Shown one piece after another: positions 23,901 through 35,199 of a DNA stretch of 64,000 bases. Origin of the DNA: Aphis gossypii. Lineage: Eukaryota; Arthropoda; Insecta; Hemiptera; Aphididae. The stretch is from positions 16,616,001 through 16,680,000 of the forward strand of contig NC_065532.1 of the NCBI RefSeq assembly GCF_020184175.1, given 5' to 3'. The notes beneath the pieces are model-generated. The model searched no databases. It was not told where the DNA came from and worked only from the letters and a program-made list of their open reading frames with translations. Numbering within the stretch: position 1 is the first letter of the stretch; each line of letters opens with the position of its first letter. The translations under genes and the position numbers were made by a program.

Positions 23901-24867
23901 ATATAATATAATATAAAATAAATATCTAATTCGTTTATAATACAACGAGAGGGCCGAGTATACTCCACGCACGAGATGGTTTTTATTTTTAAAAGCTTCG
24001 TATAATAATAATCGAAAAGTGTACCGATAATAATGTATTCATGTTCAAAAATGTTCACTGTACTTAGATATTATTTTATAAATAAAATCAAAAACCATAC
24101 GAAATTACTCAAGCTTCGATCAGTCGCCTATAATATTTATACTGTATAAATTATAGACGTACATTTTTTTTAATAATATTTTTCTACAAATAATATTGAT
24201 TTGATTAGGTTCCGAATCTCTTAGTCAAAATATACACATAAGAATAGATATAACGGTTATTTTGATGCGACCATTATTACTTTTATATAGCATAGGTACT
24301 TTACATTTGCAAATGTATAACCTAACCTTCCCATGGGAAGGAGGTGTTTAGAGGTAGGCGATAGTTAAAATCGAAAACTATTAAATATATATTATCTATT
24401 CGGGTTTAAGTTAGGCCACAAGCCGATCGAAATATATGTACCTACCACCTATAATATAATAATATATATTATATTATAATATTGTATACGAATTTTAACT
24501 CCACGATTAGTTGTCGTTGATGTTATATGATATAAATGATATTGATATGTTCTATAAGCGTAAAGTATTATTATTGAATCCTGTGACATTTCGTATATAT
24601 TTTATTGATCAATTGTAGTAACACTTTTGTTATATATATATGCATTTTAAACGCGGCAGGTTAGGTGATAGGTCAAATTAGTAAAGGGTTTTCAATATTT
24701 CATTTACGTTTCAATGTGTCGACTCGATTAGGCACGTCGTGACTCGTGACCCATACGAAAAGGAAACCAACGGAATGGTTTTTTTTTAATCTATATCATT
24801 CGCAGCTAGGGCCCAGCGGTATACAGTGTTGTAATTTATAGGGTAAGTGTCGATTTTAAACACTTAC

Positions 24868-25210
24868 CATGCATGTTTGATCGATTTCCGCTGTGCCAAA
24901 AGTAGTGCAATGGCAGCTATAGCCGAGTATCGAGTATATATTCGAGTGTGCCGAACAAAGTGCAGACAAGGCCGTCCTTGTCATTAAATCAGACCTATAA
25001 AGGACATTTAGGACGAAAACAATGTAGAAATATTCCAAAGTCAATCCGTCCGAGATATTTTCATTTCGTGCCGCCGAAAGAATTCACTCGTACGTCAATC
25101 CGGCAATATGTACCAATAGAGTCCTTTATGCGCGCGTATAGCCTTGTCTCGGAAACGATTCAAATAAGATTTGTCCAGCGGCACAATGGAATCGGACGTT
25201 CTTTGTGCGC
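24868..25210 (-). other. Probable first exon (5' UTR, possibly coding) with strong donor
   Basis: Reading leftwards, a TATA box at 25241-25234 is followed by GC-rich sequence that ends in CATGCATG and a near-perfect donor GTAAGTG beginning at 24867. An ATG at 24984 would give 39 codons in phase 0 (MTRTALSALCSAHSNIYSIL...), rich in Cys and Ser; codon use is not clearly coding, so a non-coding first exon is as likely. The right edge is an estimate, about 25-30 bases after the TATA box. Confidence 0.4.
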
Positions 25211-25233
25211 ATTTTATTGCAAACCCGATCGGG

Positions 25234-25241
25234 TTTATATA
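25234..25241 (-). promoter_or_regulatory. TATA box, minus strand
   Basis: TATATAAA on the minus strand, next to the 10-base palindrome CCCGATCGGG, upstream of the GC-rich exon that ends at the 24868 donor. TATA-like words are common in this AT-rich DNA; its position makes this one credible. Confidence 0.4.
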
Positions 25242-25299
25242 ACAGCAACCATACTATATAATATACTGATCATACTTCCATTCGTCCCAAACTAAATGA

Positions 25300-28200
25300 C
25301 TATCTAATATTATAATGATAACCGACATCGATGTATAAAAAAAAAATATATATAAATATCATATTCAAATGACTGAGACGTTTTTATCAGCGATTACAAT
25401 ATGTTTACACCGATTTAAATTTCAAGCAGGAGTTGCACGCCAAATTAATATAATATTTAAGTATCCGTTATTTTTTGTTGGCGATTATAAATACAACAAC
25501 CCTTAAAATCTACTCCGATGAACATTTTTTGAATTACTTTGAATCATTTTTATGCTAATGACGATGTTGAGTAGGGAACTATTTAAAAAGTACTTAATTC
25601 CTGTATATCTATATTTACATGGATAAGTGCAAGTGTATTTTTATGATTTGCATAATTTGTTTTTATTAAAATACATTTTTAAGTAGTTGATGATGTAGAT
25701 AAAATCTCATTCGTATAATACACTCCACTGTACATTGAGTTTTAATGGAACACTATTAATATGCCAAGTTAAGTTTTATAATATTTAATAATGAATTTAT
25801 TTTCTACATAATATATTGAACGGTTTCATTTTATCCACATAGATTCCATCTCATGTGTATGTCGGGTGTAATTTATGGTCTTATTAATTTCCTTTATCCA
25901 CCAACTCAATTCTTCAGTGTGTGGTGTGAATTATATCTTGTTATTTAATTAACATTTTTACCACGTAGGATATTATTTTTATAGTCAATTAATTTTTGTT
26001 GAACATTTCCATTTAAAGGTTATAGTTTTTTTTATGATATTCCTATCATAAACTATCGAAATATTTATTTTGCTTGTATAGTAATAGGTGGGTATGTATG
26101 AAATTCGTTATTATCATTGAACACACAAATAGATTACATACATATTTATCTATTGAGGAACAATTTTCGAAAAAATGTTTTATTTTGGAATCAAAGTTAT
26201 AAATTTATAATGTCAAAAATTATATATATCTACTTATACTATTCATCCAGATTTATTTCAAAAAATAATTTATCAGCGTAAAAATTGATGCTCAAATCGA
26301 CACGTGTACCTACATATTTTACATGTCATACCTATATGAATCATGTGATCTGTAATGATGAAATTCGGACCAAGTAATTTATTTTAAAAAGCTTTTTGTA
26401 TGAATGTTGAACAAATGAAGTGTGTTTTATAATACCAAGTATGTTTATATAAAGCCCAAACTTCACTAGAGTTAATGGTAGTAACAATACATATTATACT
26501 ATTTAGAATTTCCATTGATTTATTGAAAAATTGTGTTTAGAATATTTAGATAACGTTTAATGGTTATTATCGCTCTAAGTAGTTCTATTATACGCGTATA
26601 ATTATTTCATACGAATCTCGGAATATAACTACGAAACCAATAAACACCTATTATTATGCTATCGAACTCTCTGTACCTACTAAAGTATTAGCTACCAGTT
26701 TTTACGTACACAATTTATGCTGCACAAATGGATGTCTCCATAAATATTATGTATTATTTTAGTGAAATTTAATTTAAAAATGTTGACGAGATACAAATGA
26801 TACTTGAAGTTTAGTTACATTAAGGGTCGGTTAACAACCGTTTCTCAATATAAAATACCGAGTAGTAATATTATATATTATAAAATAATAGTGAATTATT
26901 ACATACTATTAAATATTCTAATATGGACTTGAAATTTGAATATAGAAGATTATTCCCTTATATAGTCATGTAATAATATACTCATACCATAATACCATAA
27001 TAATATTCAGTAAGTTTTAAAAACCTCTACGCGTACATACTTTTATGATGAGCACTAACTAAATTTGGCTCAAAACTTTTTTTGAATGCGAATCAGTTTT
27101 TACATTTATTGTAGCAATAATACTCATCCGCGTTTATCCTTTTATACACACACAACTATTATCTTAAGATAAGAGCAAAACGATATGCACCTACAGCAGT
27201 CTAGAACTCAAGTCGATATACCGTAAACCAGTTGCAAAATCATTTATATACCTCATACCTACATAATATAATTGTTATAATTTTAAATATATTTACACTT
27301 GCAGGGAAGTTGGAACGTATGTATTAAACCGCTATGGACTATATAGTTGAGTTATCTTTCAGTGTTTACAGTTCAAGTGTTAATTTTAGTTGAATAGGTT
27401 TGTCGTGCTTTGTCGGGTCACACAAAAAATTCAGAGATTCCAAACACATCGCGGTTCGAAACCTCGGGTCTTATTATTGTTGTTGTATTGCGCGTGGCTG
27501 AATCAAAAATTAAAAAAATGTAATACAATTTTTTAGGCACCACTGCCGATCAAGTCTTTTTTGTAAGGAGATGACTATTTCGTGTTCGATAGGGTTTTCA
27601 TATTTGTTTCATCTTCGTATGGCGTATCAAAATGTGATATTGAAACCGGACGCAAAGTACCACGACGCAGTATCACACACTGCAAGGCTGTCGAGTTCAA
27701 GTCCTGCGGCTATTAGATAATAATATACAGGATGGCTCTTACCACAAAGTTATTCTTAACAGTACATATCCTTCTACGTATTAGGTGGGACATTCCTCTA
27801 TAGCTTTACCCACCTGATACTATAACTAAACTAAATATTGTATATAAACGTGCATATAACATTACTTGGTGATTTAATGGAAATTATATAGTGTGTAATT
27901 TAACATAAATTATGTTAATATAAATAATTACTTGAATGAATTGATCGAACAGTATTACACATTCTATAATAATATTAGGAATATTTAAAAAATATAGCAA
28001 TAATTTAATGAATTGATGTTTCAGAAATATATCAAAGAGAAAAAAGTTACTGTTGTTTCGATCGATATAATCGATATACATATCCAAGAAAGACTATCTA
28101 AGTGGGAAAAATTAGAAAAGTGAAAAAAATCCTCTTAGGACTTCTTAAAGTTCTAGAATATTCAATTTTTTGATTCAAATATAACCCTATGTATTATATA

Positions 28201-28540
28201 TACAAGAAATAACACCGGAGAATTTTAAATGTTATACTTTTAAGATTATAATAGAAATCGATTACGAAAACGAATAAAAATGGGTGTGTCATAAACTTTT
28301 CTGTAGTTTGTTTTTGCATTAAATTATAATATATGAACGCGAAATAAAATTAAAAATTTTTACCGGTAAGTATCATCATGCTCGGCAATTCAATCACTCC
28401 TATATGAACGCAAAAATTATCACAGACATGAAAAAAACAATATGACGTTCAAAGCTCATAAGTTTACTCGGAACCTAAAGTTATTATTAATACTGTGACG
28501 ACAATAAATTATTGACCTCAGAACGGCCGCGAAACGCCCT
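25300..28540. other. AT-rich stretch, one hairpin and possible repeat near 27320-27720
   Basis: No exon is supported. The GC-richer portion at 27400-27720 contains B-box-like words (GGTTCGAAACC near 27453, GAGTTCAAGTCC near 27695) without a matching A box or cloverleaf. Confidence 0.4.
27779..27819. repeat. Hairpin with 11-base arms
   Basis: TATTAGGTGGG and CCCACCTGATA pair at 10 of 11 positions (the other is a G-T wobble as RNA), with a 19-base loop. Confidence 0.55.
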
Positions 28541-28545
28541 GAATA

Positions 28546-28862
28546 TACAGAGTGGTTTACTAGGCGTATGCTCACCCCTTTTCTTCTTCAATAATGTAGA
28601 CGTTCAAAATCTAATTATTCAGATAATTATTTTAAAATCAGATTTTAAAATTCTCGGCATTTTTTGTTCTACTTAAAGAGTATCGCGTGGAAGTACAAGC
28701 TTATATTTTTAAAATGAATACCCTTATAATTTCTACAGTAAATTATTTAACGGATAATAAATATAGTCTTTAAGTAAATTTTAAAATGCCATAAATCAGA
28801 ATGTGATTGAGTTCACTATATGAAAAAAATGAGGGTAAGTATGATCGGTGATTCACTCTGTA
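28546..28862 (+). mobile_element. Mariner/Tc1-like MITE, copy 1
   Basis: TACAGAGTGGTTTAC at the left and GTGATTCACTCTGTA at the right are inverted copies, each flanked by TA, the target of Tc1/mariner insertion. The element is about 317 bp with no transposase. A second copy in the opposite orientation lies at 46791-47161; its CTTCAATG and CCCCTTTTC equivalents and the GTAAATTATTTA block are shared. Confidence 0.65.
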
Positions 28863-28967
28863 AACATATAACAAAAAACCAATATTATATAGGCATTGAC
28901 GTTTAATTAGTCCCGGTGAACGATCAAAATATGTTACGCGACGCGTGCACTTGACCTCTTCTCGTAC

Positions 28968-28998
28968 CTTGCAAGCGCGTCTGCTGCCGGTCCTCCAT
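28968..28998 (-). CDS. Short first coding exon (10 codons + 1 base)
   Basis: Reading leftwards, ATG at 28998-28996 opens MEDRQQTRLQ and one more base, then donor GTACGAG begins at 28967 after CAAG. The exon is GC-rich (CGG CAG CAG ACG CGC) and lies in a CpG-rich island of about 28930-29020. The ATG context GTGATGG is acceptable. The donor resembles that of the 34.4-kb exon (GTACGAT). It ends in phase 1, not phase 2, so if it belongs to the same gene it must join a different acceptor. With ten codons it could be fortuitous. Confidence 0.38.
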
Positions 28999-29029
28999 CA
29001 CGTGTGTAATATTATTATGTATATATGCC

Positions 29030-29250
29030 TCATGACGTGTACACTTACAATATGTGTGGTATGTATACTACCCGTGTAGGTACAGATTGATATTAGACGG
29101 TATGCGTATAGTCACGAATTTTATATTCCAAAGCGATCTGCCTGGGTTGTTGCGTTATTTTTACTCGGAGTATATAATAGCAGCCGGTCTCGAGTAAAAA
29201 AAAAAAAAATAATAATAATAAATAGTGGTCGTCCGTGAGAGCCGATATTT
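29030..29250 (-). promoter_or_regulatory. Possible promoter of the 28968-28998 exon
   Basis: On the minus strand a TATTATATAC word near 29170-29180 is preceded by GC-rich CTCGAGACCGGCTGC. No initiator could be fixed. Confidence 0.2.
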
Positions 29251-32200
29251 TATTAGAATGTTAAGAGCACTACTATAGGTATAGCGCATATCGTATTGTA
29301 ATTTATATCACGTGTGAACGATTACCTACTTTTTTTCTGTACTGCACACCATACGCTTCCCGGTCGCATGTTATTGTGCTTTTACAATATAATCATAATA
29401 TATATATTATGATAGATGATCGAAAATATCGTTTTCAAGGCGTCCGTATACTGTATACCCTGACAGTAATCGGGACCTGTGTAAAATTCGTGCAACTTTG
29501 GTATAACACCGCCACAACTTGCTCAAAATTCTTTCTATTTTTACGAATAAACGGTCACGGGTAAATTGCCACAATTTTAAATCTATAAAAATCTATAGGT
29601 TTCGTCCCAAAGTCTCGAACCAGCCGAAGTTTATTGAATTTACTAAGTTTTGCGGTTAAAAACAAAATTTTACCGACGCATTTTGAAAATCTACTTTGTT
29701 GCGTAGTTGTGTTATGGTTTTTTTTTTACAACTTAACGCAATAGATCAAGTATTCAAGTCTGATTTATTTTCATTTGAAGTGTATAAACATAATTGTTCT
29801 CAACAGAATGACTCTCACGAATAATAAATGAAATGACAGAAATAGAAATATATAGATTGCTTGTAATTTGATCGACTAGCTACAACCTTAATTATTGATT
29901 TCGTACATATAGATTTAGAGTTAAACAATAATTGATAAAATGTAATTTGATTTGAAATTGAAAATGACACAAAATCAAAAGTGGAGATTTTACTATTCAA
30001 ATTCCATTACTATAAGACGTTCAGTTTCAGATGTTTGCATTTTGAAATTTAATTAAATAGCTTATAATATGAAAAACGATCGATAAGCATTCAGGTACCT
30101 ATATATAATGTAAGTAAAATTTAAAAATAATACGATTAAAACTTAAAAACTAATCATTTGGGTTCGATTCAAAAATAAAATTTACTCAAAACTACTTGAG
30201 TTGAGACATCTTGTGCCAAGGGATCGAACATATTATCGCTATATAATATTATATATTTTTTTTTATTCTGACGGGAATAGAAGTGTTTTCGGAAAAGAGC
30301 ATCAAAACTGTTGTTTTCCAATATCGAGTGCAAAATAATTGAAATTGGTGTAGAACGTGTCGGGGGCACGCGTAGCGCCGCGATTTACGTCACGACTACT
30401 TTTATTGAATTAAACGGGCGAGAATAATAATGATAATAAAAAAAAATGTTACATAGCGTTGTTTTAATAAAAATAATTATCGTTTAGCGCGGCCAAATCA
30501 ATCATTATCATCGACTAGAATCTCATCAATTTGCATTAATTTCTAATATAACTTGTATTTACAGGGTCGTCGGACTAACGCGGTTGACGTACTGTGTTGC
30601 CCCAGAGCAGTTATTATTATTTCTTTATCCCCTTGATTTTTATGACCTAGAAGACGATAAACCTTGATTTCGCGATCGCGCAATGACCCGAAACGTACAC
30701 TGCAACAGCCGGCATTACACTGCAGTACTGCACGTATATGCACGTGCATATTAGGTACATGTTCTAAAACATCCCATACGACAATATAATAGTATATCTT
30801 TGTTAATAACAATGAGTTTATTAATTATGATATTTATGCGTGTCATGTAATTATGGTGAAAATGTCTTGTTAGAATTAATAAAAATATATTCGTATTATA
30901 TAATATGTATTCAAATTGCATCCCGATCGCATCTCAGGCTATATTATAACAATATTTGGTTCATAGTGTTCACTGCAGTTCATACATGACATATTTTATC
31001 ATAAATCGTATTCAAAATTTAAAAAGTATACGAGTACCTATGTTGAGTTTCCTAATTACAATTTTTTTTTAATTGAATTTAGTGGTTGTTGCAGGGAGTC
31101 ATAATATTGCAGTGTTTTTGTTTTAATTATATAACATTTTTGTAATAATTTAATTGAAAATACATGTTAACTTTCGATTTTATATAAATTATTGAAAATT
31201 ATTTATTTTTTTATCTTTTTTTAGAAAATTTAAGCTTGAAATTTTTTAGAATTTTTAAGTAATTTCATTAATTTTTAACACTTATCATTATTCATATATA
31301 CGGAATTTATACGATCTTTAAATTTAAATTAAGAAATTCAAAGCGTTATATAAAGAAATATTTTTTAGGTATTTTTATACACACCAAATGTCTGTATTAA
31401 TGTATTTTATGAATTCGGTGATATCTACAGTGATTATCAGATCTATATTGTCTTACTGGAACTCAAACGAATGACAACTGGTCGATCAGTTGGAGTTACA
31501 CCATTATTATTTCGAGTATAATATGTTGATCTATTGTGCGTATCTATAAGTTTGGTATATTGATTTTGTGTAGTTTATAGTTAAAAAGACTCAAAATTAA
31601 AGCTATGCGTTTCTTTCGCTTGAGTGTCAATCAAAACAATTTGGATTATTTTTTAAGGGTGTTTAAATCTGGGTTTCACTTATTAGGTATAGTATAATGA
31701 ATTAATAATTACTACTACCTATCTCAAGACTCGCGTATTGTGCAGTTCGAGTTCGAAACGTTGTTTCATGCAGCTATGTGCACGGTGTCCGTTAAATCTT
31801 AAACGGCGCGAATATTGTTGTAATTAGTTTACGACGCGCAATAACTTATAGACAATAGGAGTAATTTAAGTATTTTCACGGCAATACAACGGTCTGCAAT
31901 TGGTAACGAAACGCATGTTCATTAATATTTATATTGTTCGTGTAATATTAGGTATATACCATGGCTGGCGTGTGCTTCTGACGAATACGGGTTTAATGGA
32001 TTAGACAAAAAAATAAAAATAAATAAAAATGACAAACAAACGAACCGTGAAATGTGTAAAACACGCGTAAACCAGCCTAATATTATATTATCTATTTTGT
32101 CATCATCGTAATGTGAAGGTACACCTCCGCGCCGGCGTGGACTACCAATAGTACGATCATAAAGACGTCCGAGACGTCATCATCATTTGAGATTTTAACC

Positions 32201-34380
32201 ACGCACACTACCTACGTACGCAATAATAACCGTGTAAAATCGTTCCGGCACTCCACCGAGTTGATATATTTATTTACATAATAATATATTGTACGCCATA
32301 AGCGCAATTAGTTTCGAAAAGGATTCATAGTTCTCCCCAATACCCTCTCACCATTTCACAAAAAAAAAAGAACAAATAGTTACCAAAACTCCCTATAAAA
32401 AGTATCGGTATCTGCAGCTCACGAATCGCCTCTCATACTTATTGAAAGTACTGAATATTCATATGTTTTTTTACTGCACGGGCGGTGTACTCGAATTACT
32501 TCCTATATCGTACAACACATAATCGATCGACGTGTTCATTCCTATTATCCGATTACGAGTTTATTTAATAAGAACCAAAAAGCTACCGAAAAATAGAATA
32601 TAAAATTATTTCGGTTTTTTATTAATCAACATAATTTTAAGTATTATGTATTTTGAACTGTTTCCTATTGTGAATTAGCTTAGACACTAAACTATAAAAT
32701 TACAAAAAAAAAATTTTAAAAATCGAATCGTATGATATCTATCGGTATTAAATGGAATTGGTTTTATTTAAATTTAAAAGAATATTCGATGAACTACAAT
32801 TGAAAAGAATAGATAATTATGGGACACGATTCGAGTGTGCTAATAAATATATCGATCGTATTTAATTCGACACCCCTTAATATTACTATCCTTAAATATT
32901 ATAATGGTAAAAAGTTGCGTCACAACGGTGCCGTCTAAATGAGTAATGACGTTATTATGATACTGTTTAAGATGTATCGATCGACGACGGCACGCAATCG
33001 TACGGGTCATTGAAAATCGAATGGTCTAGGAAACCTTAGGAAGTCGCTCGCTAAAATATCACTGTCGGTTGTAGCCACGGACAATATTGATGAGTTCGAA
33101 ACCCCGAACGATTAGTATAGGTGATATATATTATGGCGTGACAGCCGCCCAGTGGCGACAAAATGACAACCGCTCGACTCGCGAGCTAAAATAATATAAT
33201 AATTAAATCAAACAATATATTACATTATATCATTATATTATCATTATACGTCTGCCGAGAAGAACAGACGACCGGTTCGCGTCGCTTTGCGAGCTGATGT
33301 GTGTCAAGGTTTCGACATTTCAGACGAAATAATTTTAATCATATACACGTACATATAAGTCATTGTGTACTTTAGGCATTATCCATTAATATGTGTATAT
33401 TATATTGTGCACATCCCTTTCGTGTCGAGATGATTTATTTTAATATTATTTCATAGCTGATAACGACTAATACCATATAGGACACGGTTTAACGTTGATA
33501 TAAATTGTTATACATTAATGTCTTGTAGCCAAGTGTAATTGTGTATTAAACTACATTTAGGAATATTTATATTAAACAAAAAAATCGAAAAAAGTAAGTG
33601 TGTGAATGTGTGATATAGGTACAATACAAAACTCATTCTGATCTTTTTACATTACTGTAAAAAGTAGGTAAATAATAAAGTTACAAAAGGTGCATATTTA
33701 CACACACACACATTTATACGAATCTATAGATTCGATTTATGAAATAATCTTTATCGTATTCTTAAAATATTTAAATTTATTTATTTTTTAATCTAGACTT
33801 AAAATTAAGTATTCATTATCATTGTCATATTATGTTTGATTATAAAATATGTGTGGCATACATTGTGAAGTAGACTTCTAATAGTTTTATTAGGGGGTGC
33901 TTAATTTTTTTCAAACAGTTCATAGAATTTTAGTAATTTTTAACACCTAATGGTAAGAACTTTATCATTAAGTTTCATAATAGATCGATTTTCACTAATA
34001 TTAAAACGTGAACTGCAAGTGTAGATTTGAAATGTTACGTATTTTTATGACGGAGACAACAAATGCGTATGTAGTGTTAATAAGACCGTATAATTTGATA
34101 TTATACTACAGCAGTTAGGTTAGCTTACATCTTTTTTACTAGAAAACACGAAATTGTTATCTACTTATCTTTGATTTTTATAAACTATTTAAGACGTAAT
34201 TCGTCCAATCTCAAAACACTAAGATAGACATCATATATTTTAATATTGCAATTATTATTGCAAGTGCCTATTTAGTTGGACTTGATTGAAAATCGAAAGG
34301 TAATTCGGATACCTGTAGCTCGTAGCTACCCCTTAAATACACACATTTTGTTGACTGGTAAATACATCTGGTCTATAAGT
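29250..34380. other. AT-rich stretch with CpG patches
   Basis: GC-richer patches at about 30360-30390, 30560-30760, 31730-31830, 32110-32200 and 32930-33310 are open in short frames on both strands, but no exon is convincingly bounded. The 30543-30812 patch has the look of a repeat tail. The rest is AT-rich and empty. Confidence 0.4.
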
Positions 34381-34385
34381 AATCA

Positions 34386-34403
34386 TATATATATATATAT
34401 ATA
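34386..34403. repeat. (AT)n microsatellite
   Basis: About nine AT units lie within the first 30 bases of the intron that follows the donor at 34413 (minus strand). Confidence 0.8.
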
Positions 34404-34413
34404 AGTATCGTAC

Positions 34414-34553
34414 CTGAAGCCCTGCAGTTTGTCCTGCATTTTGATCTTGCCGACCACCGTCATATCGGACTTGATCCCCACCGAGTACAATTCCTCCTCG
34501 TGGATGCTCATGCTAGCCAAAGCTCTGGCCATGTGTAAAGTTCCCTCGTCCAT
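34414..34553 (-). CDS. First coding exon of a minus-strand gene (46 codons + 2 bases), family not recognised
   Basis: Reading leftwards, ATG at 34553-34551 opens MDEGTLHMARALASMSIHEE, continues ELYSVGIKSDMTVVGKIKMQ and ends DKLQGF plus AG, then donor GTACGATAC begins at 34413. TAA at 34574-34572, in frame seven codons upstream, sets the start. Codons are GC-rich (ATG ACG GTG GTC GGC AAG ATC AAA ATG CAG) and the flanks are not. The peptide mixes a helical first half with a charged, beta-prone second half; no signal peptide or membrane segment. The exon ends in phase 2 like 8491-8606, so the two may be alternative first exons of one gene continuing off the left edge. I do not recognise the protein. 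Confidence 0.66.
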
Positions 34554-34639
34554 AATATCACGACAACGATGTTATATATTGATACCTAAATCACTCGCGA
34601 TGCGCGAGGGATGTCGATAAAATAATTTATAGAACTATA

Positions 34640-35190
34640 TAATATAATTATAGATCGGGCGGACCAGACGATGGTCGACGAACACTGAGTGGACAGTCGG
34701 CACTCGTCGCGTGGTGTGATGGTATCGTAATTTTTTTTTATAATATTGATCAGTTATAATATTCGGTAAGGACCTGGGTAAAGTATGTGTACAGAGCCGA
34801 AGTGACCAGAAACCGTGTTAACGTGCGATGAAAATCCGTCACTGTTATAGCGGGCTCGTCAAATACCGGGTAGCAACTGAGTACTGACCGTCGGCGGCGG
34901 CGTAAACAACCGAGCTCCGTCGTAAGCCGGTACAGAATCTGCCGCCGTTCAAGGTGTTTGTCGCCTATTGTTGTCGGACCGCCTTTACGGGTTGGGCGTC
35001 GTGCAGATAGCGCCAGAGTTACCGCAAGACTATAGAATTAAAATAATATATTATATTAATAAATAATAATAATTATTTAATATTGGATACGATTTAATAC
35101 TTAATTATTGGCGAGTGGCAAGTTCCGCAACGATTCCGCATCGAAGGCCCACCGTCGTCTGATGGCGATTTGTTGTTATTTCTTTCCCGT
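34640..35190 (-). promoter_or_regulatory. CpG-rich promoter / 5' UTR of the 34.4-kb exon
   Basis: Immediately upstream of the ATG on minus is a dense GC/CpG region (GTCGGCGGCGGCG near 34890, further patches to about 35175), the strongest island in the window. No TATA box at a fixed distance is evident, which fits a dispersed promoter. It supports the exon being a transcription start and not an internal exon. Confidence 0.5.
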
Positions 35191-35199
35191 TGTATTATG

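Noticed and set aside
24948..25295. 115-codon plus-strand open frame, the longest in the window
   Set aside because: It begins with GTG (first ATG at 25128, leaving 55 codons), shows no splice or promoter support on plus, and is antisense to a better-supported minus-strand first exon. A GC-rich island alone can keep a frame this long open.
27440..27710. B-box-like words suggesting a tRNA gene or SINE
   Set aside because: No A box, acceptor stem or terminator at proper distances, and no second copy seen.
30543..30812. 89-codon minus frame, and a plus exon-like stretch after TTTACAG at 30564
   Set aside because: Both strands are open at once; the segment looks like a repeat tail and no partner exon was found.
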